From Streptosporangiaceae bacterium (lineage in GTDB: Bacteria; Actinomycetota; Actinomycetes; Streptosporangiales; Streptosporangiaceae): a stretch of DNA of 64,000 nt. Positions 24,732-32,299 of this stretch are shown here, in pieces (the stretch's first letter is position 1; the number at the start of each line of letters is the position of its first letter). Where the stretch lies: assembly GCA_019245115.1 (NCBI GenBank), contig JAFARZ010000351.1:21936-85935 (forward strand), in the 5' to 3' direction. A program made the translations under genes and the position numbers. Under the pieces are notes generated by a model. The model saw only the letters and a program-made list of their open reading frames with translations, was not told where the DNA came from and searched no databases.

Positions 24732-25962
24732 GAGGACCCTCCTCGTCGTGTAGCCACAGGCTGATGAGGCCGCGCAGGTGAGCGATGAACTGATCGTGCT
24801 CATGGGCCGGGTATACCGAACGCACGGTGTCTGTCAGCAGCCGGTCGAAGTCCTCACTGCCTACCCACTCCCGCACGATCTCATCCAGGTACGGCAGTGA
24901 GCGGGCACAGAAGTCGTGGTAGCGCTCGCTCTCGAAGTAGGCGTCGGCCAGTTCCCGGTAGGCCTGCAGTTTCTCCTGATACGACCGGTCCGCCAGATCC
25001 GCGATGGCGAAGAACCGGTCGATGTCCAGTTCAAGCGGAGGACGACGAGCCGCCACCAACGCGAACACGCACCATTTGACCAGCGTCTTTACCGCCCAGG
25101 GAAAGTAATAGTGCAGGCTGGTCAGCGCCACGTCAGGGCAGGCGTTGGCATAGTCGATCGGATAAACTTCGCCGTCTTTCACCAGCGTTTCGCAGGAGTT
25201 GAACTCCCAGCGGAAGAAGCTGTTGACCAGCTTGGAGATCGTCACCACCTCCGCGCCCGCCTCGGCCGGCAGGAACGAGTGGTCGACCACGTAACGCAGG
25301 TGCATCGGCTGCTCCGGCTGGAAGCGCATCACCATGGTCTCCGCGCCGATGGACAGCGACCGGGCGAACGCGTCATAGTCGACAGCCTTCTGGAGGTGCA
25401 TGAGCATCTCGCCGCTGGCGTCGTAGGCGGCGTGGAGTTCGGCCGGGTTCCGGATCAACGACACGCCACGCCAGGCGCCGCCGTCGTACGGCTTCATGAA
25501 CAGCGGATAACCGATCCGCTCCGCCACCGAGTCGAGGTCGAACGGCCGGTTGTACCGGGCCGCGGTGTAGGCGTAGCGCGCGTTGTCGACCGGGTTCTTG
25601 TACGGCACGAGAACGGTTTCCGGCACCTTGAGCCCGAGCCGCATCATCGCGCAGTAGGCGGCGTGCTTCTCCATCGACTGGAAGGTGAACGGGCTGTTCA
25701 GCAAGTACACGCCGTCCATCAGCGCTATCTTCTTGAGCCATTCCCGCGGATGGTAATACCAGTACGCGAGCCGGTCGATGACCAGTTCATAGCGCGGCCG
25801 GTCACGCAGGCTGAACGGCTCGATGGTGATCCGCTCGATGTCGAACGAATGCTTGACGCCGTCGCTGCCGGTGACCGGCCCGAGACGGTGCATGATCTCC
25901 TCGAACGCCCGCGGCCAGTCATCCTCGGTTCCGAGCAGCAACCCGATCAGATGCGCGGTCAT
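24721..25962 (-). CDS. ATP-grasp ligase (RimK-like)
   Basis: A 413-aa ATP-grasp protein. The pre-ATP-grasp region has RPRYELVIDRLAYWYYHPRE and NSPFTFQSMEKHAAYCAMMR. The ATP-binding Lys is in YPLFMKPYDGGAWRGVSLI near residue 150. The metal-binding end is CETLVKDGEVYPIDYANACPD (D and N of the PIDYAN motif). Such enzymes make acyl-phosphate intermediates and form amide bonds. With a GCS2 ligase downstream and an esterase upstream, overlapping at both ends (11 bp and ATGA), it probably builds or modifies a small peptide-like compound or a protein tail. The substrate is unknown. Confidence 0.85.
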   Translation of the reverse strand: MTAHLIGLLLGTEDDWPRAFEEIMHRLGPVTGSDGVKHSFDIERITIEPFSLRDRPRYELVIDRLAYWYYHPREWLKKIALMDGVYLLNSPFTFQSMEKHAAYCAMMRLGLKVPETVLVPYKNPVDNARYAYTAARYNRPFDLDSVAERIGYPLFMKPYDGGAWRGVSLIRNPAELHAAYDASGEMLMHLQKAVDYDAFARSLSIGAETMVMRFQPEQPMHLRYVVDHSFLPAEAGAEVVTISKLVNSFFRWEFNSCETLVKDGEVYPIDYANACPDVALTSLHYYFPWAVKTLVKWCVFALVAARRPPLELDIDRFFAIADLADRSYQEKLQAYRELADAYFESERYHDFCARSLPYLDEIVREWVGSEDFDRLLTDTVRSVYPAHEHDQFIAHLRGLISLWLHDEEGPHGA

Positions 25963-26720
25963 GAGTTACTCCTGATCACTTGCTGGAGCAGCCGGGTGAG
26001 ATAGGGATCGAAAGCGTCGCGCCAGGCCGTGTAGTCATGGGCGCCCGGCACCTCGTGGAGGGTCGCCGGGTAGCCGGCTTCGCACAGGGCCTGCGTCATG
26101 AGCCGGTTGTTCCGCAGGTTCTCCTCGGCCACGCCACAGGTGAGGACCACCGGCACCGGGCGGTCTGGCAGCCCGCCATGCTGCACGTCCGCGACGAACC
26201 CCGCGATGCGCCAGAAGTAGCGGAACCGCCGCTCATGGGAGTCAAACAGCGGGCTGAAGAAGCTGCCGGACTGGAGGAACAGCGCGTCGAACATGCGGGG
26301 ACGCCGACAATAGGCGTGCAGCATCGCGAGCGCGCCGAGGCTGGTGCCCATCCCTATCCTCGGCCGTGCGGGAAGAGTGCGCAGCGCACCCTCGACCAGG
26401 CTTCTCGAATAGCGAGTACTGGCTGAGTACTGCCGGTTCCGGTCATGCGGGCGCAGCAGCGCCAATCGCATACGCGGCAGCCAGTTTCCCGTGATCCCAG
26501 CGGCTATGTAGTGGGTCAGGCTGGCCAGCCGGTCGTACTCGGGACCGTCGTGCGCCACGAGCATCGGCAGCACCTCGCCGTCACCGGCGTCCGCCGGAGA
26601 CCAGAGCACCAATTCGATCCCGTGGCGCTCCAGCTCACATGTGACGCCCGCCTGCGCCGGCGCGGCCAGCCAGGCAGGGTCCCCGGTATCGGTCGTCGGA
26701 GCGGGAGCGGTCACCAGCAC
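25959..26720 (-). CDS. alpha/beta-hydrolase (esterase-D/Fes-like)
   Basis: A putative esterase of about 253 aa. The nucleophile elbow is RIGMGTSLGALAMLHAYC (G-T-S-L-G) near residue 130. MLVAHDGPEYDRLASLTHYI lies before it, and the catalytic His is in EVPGAHDYTAWRDAFDPYL near the C-terminus. This is the pattern of the esterase-D/enterochelin-esterase group. GTG 26720 is preferred (GGGGACGAT just upstream); TTG 26750 is an alternative. The stop overlaps the ATP-grasp start by ATGA. No signal peptide is evident, so it should act in the cytoplasm on the product of the two ligases or on their substrate. Confidence 0.82.
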   Translation of the reverse strand: MLVTAPAPTTDTGDPAWLAAPAQAGVTCELERHGIELVLWSPADAGDGEVLPMLVAHDGPEYDRLASLTHYIAAGITGNWLPRMRLALLRPHDRNRQYSASTRYSRSLVEGALRTLPARPRIGMGTSLGALAMLHAYCRRPRMFDALFLQSGSFFSPLFDSHERRFRYFWRIAGFVADVQHGGLPDRPVPVVLTCGVAEENLRNNRLMTQALCEAGYPATLHEVPGAHDYTAWRDAFDPYLTRLLQQVIRSNS

Positions 26721-26756
26721 ATCGTCCCCGCTAGACGCGAGGGGTGACAATACTTT

Positions 26757-26939
26757 CTAGTCGCGGCGCCATCTCCGCAGCCGGATTCGTATCAGGGTCC
26801 TGGGCTCGTCGAGCGCCACCGCCGCGGCCGGAAGCGTGGGCCTGGGACGTCTGGGCTCGCGCACTCCCGCCTCTGGTGGCCGGCTCCGCCGCCAGCGACG
26901 CCGGATCAGGTCGATGAATCGCTGGATCACTCGCGTCAT
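26757..26939 (-). CDS. Arg-rich 60-aa miniprotein (possible gene)
   Basis: A 60-residue frame, about 30% Arg: MTRVIQRFIDLIRRRWRRSR, a Pro/Arg middle, then LDEPRTLIRIRLRRWRRD. The first 15 residues could form an amphipathic helix. It begins 7 bp after the stop of the ATPase gene and ends before the esterase start, so it fills an otherwise empty gap in a tightly packed run. GAAG about 5 nt upstream is a weak ribosome site. I recognise no family. It may be a real small basic protein or chance. Confidence 0.45.
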   Translation of the reverse strand: MTRVIQRFIDLIRRRWRRSRPPEAGVREPRRPRPTLPAAAVALDEPRTLIRIRLRRWRRD

Positions 26940-26946
26940 ATCTTCA

Positions 26947-29382
26947 TTATGCGCCGGATTCGGACCGGCGCCCCAGCTCGCGTTCGATCATCGCGACCAG
27001 GTCCGGATTCGCCCGCAGGCCCCACAGGACGCGCGGCGCGACGCCCAGCTGACGGGCCGCCTCCGCGATGACCGGCTGGGCCATGTCCAGCGCCCTGGCC
27101 AGCGTCTCGTCGCGCGAGTAGGTCGGTGGCAGGTCATCGAGGGAGAGCTCCGACGGGCGATGGAAGACTCCGTCCGGCCCGGGCAGCCATGCCTCCAGCC
27201 CGGCCGCCGCCGCGATCGCCGAGCTGACGGTCTCCCGGGTGGAATCGACGAACTCGTCGCGGACTGACCTCTCGACGACCCCGGTGAGCAGCCGCCGGTT
27301 CGGCGCGAGCAGGATGTTCCACACGAACTCGGAGCGGGCGTGGCTGGGATGGCGCAGGGCGAAGTCCAGGCCGGCTATCCCCGCGTCCGGGTCGAACCCG
27401 TCGATGCCCCGTTCATGCCGGGCGAACTGGTCGGCCAGGATCACGTGACCGAGCGGCCCGGGCCGGCGTGCCCGTACCTCGACGGCGTCCCGGACGCCCA
27501 TCTCGCGTAGCTGGACCCGCCACGGCCCGTACCGGTCGCCGGCGAACCACGCGTCGGGATTGCCGTCGAAGTAGATCTCCAGGTCCTTGCCCCGCTGGTA
27601 CAACTCGGGCGGCGGCATCAGGCGCTGCTCACCCGTCGCCGCGTTCTCCCCGATCAGGAACGCGGTTCGTCGCAGCCGTTCGAGCAGGTCATGCCGCTTT
27701 CCGGCCGGCGCCTCATCCAGGGCCCGCAGCACCAGGTCAAGGTCCGCGTCATGCTGCGCAGCATCTATGCTCGCGGCGTTCAGTTGCTCATATTTTGGGA
27801 GAACGAGCTGCACTGCTTCGTCCGTCACGTCCGGCGTCGCGAGGTCCAGGGCGGTCAGGAACGGCTGGGCCACCGGGGAATCCGCGATCGCCCGCCGGAC
27901 CGTGGGGAAGCCCGTCCCGCGACCGCCGGGCCTCGGCAGGTACACCGCGGGCTGATCGGCCGGGTCGAATGGCGCTACCTGGCTGCCGTCCTCGAGCCGG
28001 ATGATCGGCCTGGTCCGGGCGATCCCGGGTGATTCGCCGGGCAACCTCGGCGCACGCCACAGTGCCGGATCGGAATATACGAAAGCGTAGAACCGCGCTA
28101 TCCAGTCGTCTGTCTTCGCGTGGAGAAATTCGGCGGTCACCGTGGCGACAACGTCCGCGGCGGTGACCTCTCCGATACCGATCTCGTCGCGTAGGTACCG
28201 CCACAGCTCCGCGGAGATGTTCTCGGCTACGAAGAAGAACGGATCGCCCGCGCCCAAGAGGCCCTCGAGCCCTGGCGCGGCGGGAAGCCTCACTTCGCCG
28301 GCCCTGCGGTAGCCGCCATCGGCGACCGGTATGAGATCCTCGCGGGCGAACGCGTCACGCACCGCGTCGAACAGCGGACGGAAGACCGAGCCGCGCGGGA
28401 AGCGCCCGGGATCGAGCGGCATGGCCGTCATGACATCGGGAGTGAGGCGGTCGCCTGCCCGCAGTTCGGCCAGCACGTCGATGAGCAGTGCTGCGGTCTC
28501 GCGTACCAGTATCTGGTTGGCCGGATCGTGCTCGCCGATGTTGTCACGCGCCGGAGTGGTGCGGTACGGGCCCTGGACCACGAAACCGAGGAACGTCTCC
28601 TTCTGCGTGGGCAGGAACACCGTCAGCGGCGAGCTGGCACAGCCGGCGATCTGGTCCTGGTGCAGCCGAAAGGCCAGCTCCACCTGGTAGCCGGGAAAGG
28701 CATCGACCGGCCGCCGCCAGACCAGCCATCTCTCGGTGGCGCGCCCCTTCGTCAACCCGACCCGGCGGCTGGTGCCCGGGCCGTTGTCCACGCTGCGCGA
28801 GATCACCGCACTCGCGACCCCTGCGCCGGCGACCCGCAGGCGTTCGATATTGCGGAGGAACAGCAGCGTGGCAGGCGCGATCGCGCCCAGGGCCGCGGAA
28901 ATCTCCCGCGCCGCGGTGGCCGGCGGAACACCGTCGTGGTCGAACGGGAAGACGAACAGCGTGTCCCGCTCGTCCAGATCGTCGCGCGGCTCGACGGAGT
29001 GGGGGCGGACGTAGTTCTCGATCCGGAAGCTCTCTCCGCCGCTGTGCACGCGGGGAGACCGGGTGTACGCGTACACCGACTTGAATCCGATGCCGAACTT
29101 GCCGATCTTGGTGAGATCCCCGGCCTTCTCGGTCTGGCCCACCCCGCACACCCCGCGCACGTCGGCCTCGGTGAACGGCCGGCCATCGTGCCATACCTCC
29201 AGGCGGTCATCGAACAGCTCGAAGGCCAGGTCGGTCGCACCAGCGTCCTCGGCGTTCTGGATCAGCTCGAAGATGAAATGGGTGCGCTCGCTGTACAGCT
29301 TTCCGAGCAGGTCCAGCACGGCCGTGTCCCAGCCGTACCGGGCGATGTTCTCCTCACGGATCTTCTCGTAGTCCGCGGTCAT
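26947..29382 (-). CDS. sacsin-type HSP90-like ATPase
   Basis: An 811-aa protein with an N-terminal GHKL/HSP90-like ATPase domain of the sacsin type. The N-box is HFIFELIQNAEDAGATDLAF near residue 40, followed by the Asp-Gly motif WHDGRPFTEADVRGVCGVGQ and the G2 loop KIGKFGIGFKSVYAYT near 95. The remaining 600 residues lack known domains to my eye, with helical and mixed parts. Relatives are often larger, and some occur in phage-defence islands (for example with DUF3883). No nuclease domain is visible here. The start overlaps the previous stop (TGATG), so it is coupled to the ArsR/chimera transcript. Confidence 0.85.
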   Translation of the reverse strand: MTADYEKIREENIARYGWDTAVLDLLGKLYSERTHFIFELIQNAEDAGATDLAFELFDDRLEVWHDGRPFTEADVRGVCGVGQTEKAGDLTKIGKFGIGFKSVYAYTRSPRVHSGGESFRIENYVRPHSVEPRDDLDERDTLFVFPFDHDGVPPATAAREISAALGAIAPATLLFLRNIERLRVAGAGVASAVISRSVDNGPGTSRRVGLTKGRATERWLVWRRPVDAFPGYQVELAFRLHQDQIAGCASSPLTVFLPTQKETFLGFVVQGPYRTTPARDNIGEHDPANQILVRETAALLIDVLAELRAGDRLTPDVMTAMPLDPGRFPRGSVFRPLFDAVRDAFAREDLIPVADGGYRRAGEVRLPAAPGLEGLLGAGDPFFFVAENISAELWRYLRDEIGIGEVTAADVVATVTAEFLHAKTDDWIARFYAFVYSDPALWRAPRLPGESPGIARTRPIIRLEDGSQVAPFDPADQPAVYLPRPGGRGTGFPTVRRAIADSPVAQPFLTALDLATPDVTDEAVQLVLPKYEQLNAASIDAAQHDADLDLVLRALDEAPAGKRHDLLERLRRTAFLIGENAATGEQRLMPPPELYQRGKDLEIYFDGNPDAWFAGDRYGPWRVQLREMGVRDAVEVRARRPGPLGHVILADQFARHERGIDGFDPDAGIAGLDFALRHPSHARSEFVWNILLAPNRRLLTGVVERSVRDEFVDSTRETVSSAIAAAAGLEAWLPGPDGVFHRPSELSLDDLPPTYSRDETLARALDMAQPVIAEAARQLGVAPRVLWGLRANPDLVAMIERELGRRSESGA

Positions 29383-29669
29383 CAGCCGGCTTTCCCTACG
29401 CGCCGGTAGCGGAGGTAAACGACCCGCGAGCTGAACGTGCGGGTTTCGACCAGTTCCATGTCGAGCTTCACGCCCGCGGACGGGAAGTAAGGCGTGCCGC
29501 CACCCATTACCACGGGGGTGACGAACATCCGGTACTCATCGATCAGGTCGAGCTTGATGAGCCCGGCGGCGAACCCAGCGCCGCCGACCAGGCCGGGCGT
29601 GGTCCACGCACGATACACCAGATCGTGAGGGGCGTCGAACTTCCTGGTGATCAGGATCGGATCAGCCAT
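29382..29669 (-). CDS. chimeric ORF: SRPBCC N-terminus fused to RibD/DHFR C-terminus
   Basis: A 95-aa frame made of two unrelated family pieces. Residues 1-27 (ADPILITRKFDAPHDLVYRA, WTTPGLV) are the start of an AHSA1-type SRPBCC protein. Residues 28-95 (GGAGFAAGLIKLDLIDEYRM, FVTPVVMGGGTPYF, VVYLRYRRV) are the end of a RibD-C dihydrofolate-reductase-like protein. Neither fold can be complete. The simplest explanation is a deletion that joined two neighbouring genes in frame near 29588. ATG 29669 has GGAGGA 6 nt upstream and overlaps the ArsR stop by 8 bp, as is usual for ArsR-SRPBCC pairs. It is probably non-functional as an enzyme. Confidence 0.8.
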   Translation of the reverse strand: MADPILITRKFDAPHDLVYRAWTTPGLVGGAGFAAGLIKLDLIDEYRMFVTPVVMGGGTPYFPSAGVKLDMELVETRTFSSRVVYLRYRRVGKAG

Positions 29670-30000
29670 CGGCGTCCTCCTTGAGTTCGTCGAGAACGGC
29701 ATCGAGCGCGTCGAAGCGCTCGGACCAGGCGGCCTCGATGTCCTTGACCCAGTCATAGACAGGCTTGAGCGCGCGATGGTTGAGCCGGTACAGCCGCTGC
29801 CGCCCCAGCTCGCGCGTGTCAACGGCGCCTACCTCGCGCAGGACCCGCAAGTGCTTGGACACCTGCGGCTGACCCAGCCGCATCGAGCGCACCAGGTCGC
29901 CGACCGGGCGCTCGCCGTCGGCGAGCAGGTCGATAATCTGACGTCGCCGCGGCTCGGCGATCGCGTTGAACACGTCTGTCGTAGTCGCTGCTCGCGCCAT
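29662..30000 (-). CDS. ArsR-family regulator (SRPBCC-linked type)
   Basis: A 112-aa winged-helix repressor. DVFNAIAEPRRRQIIDLLAD precedes the recognition helix region RLGQPQVSKHLRVLREVGAV, with wing residues ELGRQRLYRLN. No metal-binding Cys pair is present, so it is not a metal sensor of the classic kind. This subfamily is normally followed by an SRPBCC gene, which here has been cut down to a chimera. A CATATG-centred palindrome overlaps its likely promoter, and a TATGAT box ends 6 nt before the ATG, which suggests a leaderless mRNA and autoregulation. Confidence 0.92.
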   Translation of the reverse strand: MARAATTTDVFNAIAEPRRRQIIDLLADGERPVGDLVRSMRLGQPQVSKHLRVLREVGAVDTRELGRQRLYRLNHRALKPVYDWVKDIEAAWSERFDALDAVLDELKEDADG

Positions 30001-30008
30001 GATCGCAT

Positions 30009-30030
30009 CATATACCCATATGGATATATG
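30009..30030 (-). promoter_or_regulatory. ArsR operator overlapping the promoter
   Basis: A 22-bp near-palindrome centred on CATATG (30017-30022), with ATAT-rich arms (CATATACCC / GGATATATG). It lies directly upstream of the ArsR start in an AT-rich patch. ArsR proteins of this type bind such sites at their own promoters. The -10 TATGAT on the minus strand overlaps its edge. Confidence 0.65.
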
Positions 30031-30251
30031 TTGCATGACCGGACATGCGCTCGCCAGCGTGATGCATACTGATGGGGTTACGCCGCCCAGAGCCCCGCGG
30101 CCGGCTCGCGAGGTCAGTCGCTGACCCTGCGTCTTCCCAAAGTCCGGGAAGGCGCCTCCTGACAGCGGTCGGCCAGGCTCCCTTGCTGGGGCGGAACTCC
30201 TCGATGATGTGTACTGCCTGGTCGGATGGTGACCCCGAGACAGAACCGGCA

Positions 30252-30575
30252 ATGATCGAGGTAACGATGAAGGATGGAATGGTTACCGTCATCCTCGGCG
30301 GTGAGCTGGACCTGCTGTGCCGGGAATTCCTCTCCGAGCACCTCATGCGGGTAGCGGCGAGCGAACCCCAGCGGCTCGTTTTCGACATGGCCGGCGTCCG
30401 GTTCGTAGACTGCGACGCCGCGCGGGCGCTGGCAAATACCGGCCGGTTCCTCCCCTACGGCAGCCGTCCGGTCATCAGGAACCCCCGGCCTGCCGTCCGC
30501 CGGCTGTTCCAGCTCACCGGCCTGGACGCCTACTGCGTACTGGAGGAGGGCGGACATGAGCATCTCCGTTCATGA
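30252..30575 (+). CDS. STAS-domain protein lacking the usual phospho-serine
   Basis: A STAS protein of about 107 aa: MIEVTMKDGMVTVILGGELD, then LVFDMAGVRFVDCDAARALA and VRRLFQLTGLDAYCVLEEGG. In anti-sigma antagonists the loop reads DS(S/T)GL. Here it is DCDAAR, so the phospho-acceptor Ser or Thr is absent. This may make it insensitive to an anti-sigma kinase. The start is uncertain: ATG 30252, or ATG 30267 with GAGG 5 nt upstream. The 3' end overlaps the GAF-ANTAR gene by 20 bp, so they are co-expressed. Confidence 0.82.
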   Translation: MIEVTMKDGMVTVILGGELDLLCREFLSEHLMRVAASEPQRLVFDMAGVRFVDCDAARALANTGRFLPYGSRPVIRNPRPAVRRLFQLTGLDAYCVLEEGGHEHLRS

Positions 30576-31287
30576 TGTGCGGCACGCTCTGACCGAACTC
30601 GGCAAGCTGCGTTTCGGCGAGATGCGGGTCGAGGAGGCGATGCATCAGATCGTCCAGACCACCCACACGATCTTCGCCGTGGACGGCGCGGGCCTGATGC
30701 TGGCCGACATCGATCATCACCTCCGGAACGCCGCGGTGTCCGACGACCGGATGAGGCACCTGGAGGAACTCCAGATCCGTCACCAGGAAGGCCCGTGCAT
30801 CACAGCGTTCCACGACAAGGAACTGGTCGGCGCCGAGGATCTCGCCGACGACCGCCGATGGCCGGTGTTCGGCGAGGTCGCGGTGCGTTATGGAATGCGT
30901 GCCGTGCTGGCCAGCCCAATCCCGTACAACCAGGACGCGGTGGGCGTTGTAGCGGTGGTGTCCGAACAGCGGCGTCCCTGGACGGCGGAGGGTGAGCTGG
31001 CCCTGCTGGCGTTCACCGACCTCGCGGCGCTGCTGATCGCCACCATGCTTCAGGGTGAACAGCAGACGGAGCTCGCCGCGCAGCTTCAGGCCGCGTTGAG
31101 TTCCCGGGCCGTTATCGAGCAGGCCAAGGGCATCCTCATGGCCCGCGAAGGAGTGTCCGCGCGTGCCGCCTATGAGCAGCTCAGAGCGCAGGCCCGAGCG
31201 CAGCGCCGCAAGCTCACCGCCATCTCCGCCGATCTGGTCCGCGACACGGTCCGCCACGACTTACCGCCCGGTACGTCTCCGCCTTGA
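30556..31287 (+). CDS. GAF-ANTAR transcription antiterminator
   Basis: A 243-aa signalling protein. An N-terminal GAF domain (FAVDGAGLMLADIDHHLRNA to about residue 160, with RHQEGPCITAFHDKELVGAE) should sense a small ligand. The C-terminal ANTAR domain (LSSRAVIEQAKGILMAREGV, SARAAYEQLRAQAR) binds paired RNA hairpins and prevents termination. It is translated from within the end of the STAS gene (20-bp overlap). No ANTAR-type double hairpin target is recognised nearby. Confidence 0.92.
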   Translation: MSISVHDVRHALTELGKLRFGEMRVEEAMHQIVQTTHTIFAVDGAGLMLADIDHHLRNAAVSDDRMRHLEELQIRHQEGPCITAFHDKELVGAEDLADDRRWPVFGEVAVRYGMRAVLASPIPYNQDAVGVVAVVSEQRRPWTAEGELALLAFTDLAALLIATMLQGEQQTELAAQLQAALSSRAVIEQAKGILMAREGVSARAAYEQLRAQARAQRRKLTAISADLVRDTVRHDLPPGTSPP

Positions 31288-31321
31288 CTGGGTATGTAGA
31301 CCGGTTGAGGGGGCAAGCGCG

Positions 31322-32293
31322 ATGGTACTTCCGCGGCTGATCCGGCCGATGATGACCAGCCTTCGTCATGAGCTGCCGAAGGACCAGGGGCGGTACGGGT
31401 GGGAATTCAAGTGGGACGGCGTCCGCGCCGTCTGCTACGTGGACGGCGGCGGCCTGCGGCTGGTCTCGCGCAATGACAAGGACATGGCGCCCAGTTACCC
31501 CGAACTCGCGGTGCTCGCCGACCGTGTCGAGGTGCCGGTGATCCTCGACGGGGAGATCGTGGCGCTGCGGGAAGGACGCCCGGATTTCGGGCTGCTACAG
31601 TCCCGCATGCACGTCCAGCGCCCGACGGGCCGGCTGGTCCGCGACGCCCCGGTCAAGCTGTACGTGTTCGACCTGCTGCACCAGGACACCGAGTCGCTGC
31701 TCGGGCTCCCGTACACCGAACGGCGGGACCGGCTGGACGCGCTGAGCCTGGACACCGACCCGATCCGCACCCCGCCCTGGTACCGCGACGACGCCGCGGA
31801 CGTGCTGGCCGCCAGCCTGACCAACGGCCTGGAAGGAGTGGTCGGCAAACCGTTGTCGTCCCGTTACCACCCAGGCCAGCGCCGGGAATGGATCAAGGTC
31901 AAGAACTTCCGGGACCAGGAGGTCATCATCTGCGGCTGGAAGCCAGGTGAGGGGCGTCGAGCGGACATGATCGGGTCCCTGCTGCTCGGCGTCTACGACA
32001 GCGCCCGGAATGGCGGCAAGCTGCGCTATGCCGGCCATGTCGGAACCGGTTTCACCCAGGCCATGCTCACCGACCTGATGCGCCTGCTCCGCCCGCTGGA
32101 GCGCGCCACCAGCCCCTTCGGCACCCCGGTCCCGGCCCAGCACGCCCGCGACGCTCACTGGGTCGAGCCCCGGCTCGTCGGCGAAGTCGCCTTCACCGAA
32201 TGGACCCCCGACCAGATCATGCGCCACCCGAGCTGGCGCGGGCTCCGCCCGGACAAGAATCCGGAAGACGTGCGGCGCGAAAAGCTGACCTGA
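31322..32293 (+). CDS. ATP-dependent DNA ligase (LigC/LigD-ligase type)
   Basis: A 323-aa ligase. The nucleotidyltransferase motif I is WEFKWDGVRAVCYVDG with catalytic Lys30. The Glu of motif III is near VPVILDGEIVALREGRPDF, and motif V is REWIKVKNFRDQEVIICGWK. An OB-fold domain follows (from about residue 215), ending EVAFTEWTPDQIMRHPSWRG. It has no polymerase or nuclease domain, so it matches stand-alone LigC or the ligase part of LigD, used in end joining or repair of mycelial actinobacteria. No Ku gene is adjacent. ATG 31322 has GAGGGGG 8-9 nt upstream. Confidence 0.9.
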   Translation: MVLPRLIRPMMTSLRHELPKDQGRYGWEFKWDGVRAVCYVDGGGLRLVSRNDKDMAPSYPELAVLADRVEVPVILDGEIVALREGRPDFGLLQSRMHVQRPTGRLVRDAPVKLYVFDLLHQDTESLLGLPYTERRDRLDALSLDTDPIRTPPWYRDDAADVLAASLTNGLEGVVGKPLSSRYHPGQRREWIKVKNFRDQEVIICGWKPGEGRRADMIGSLLLGVYDSARNGGKLRYAGHVGTGFTQAMLTDLMRLLRPLERATSPFGTPVPAQHARDAHWVEPRLVGEVAFTEWTPDQIMRHPSWRGLRPDKNPEDVRREKLT

Positions 32294-32299
32294 GCCGCA

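Noticed and set aside
23739..24764. 341-aa plus-strand frame opposite the GCS2 gene
   Set aside because: It is an antisense shadow of a clear enzyme. High GC keeps it open, and its text is Arg/His/Val-rich without a domain.
29382..29669. AHSA1 fragment as a co-chaperone of the adjacent HSP90-like ATPase
   Set aside because: The name match is tempting, but only 27 residues of the SRPBCC domain remain, and bacterial AHSA1-like proteins are not shown to act on HSP90.
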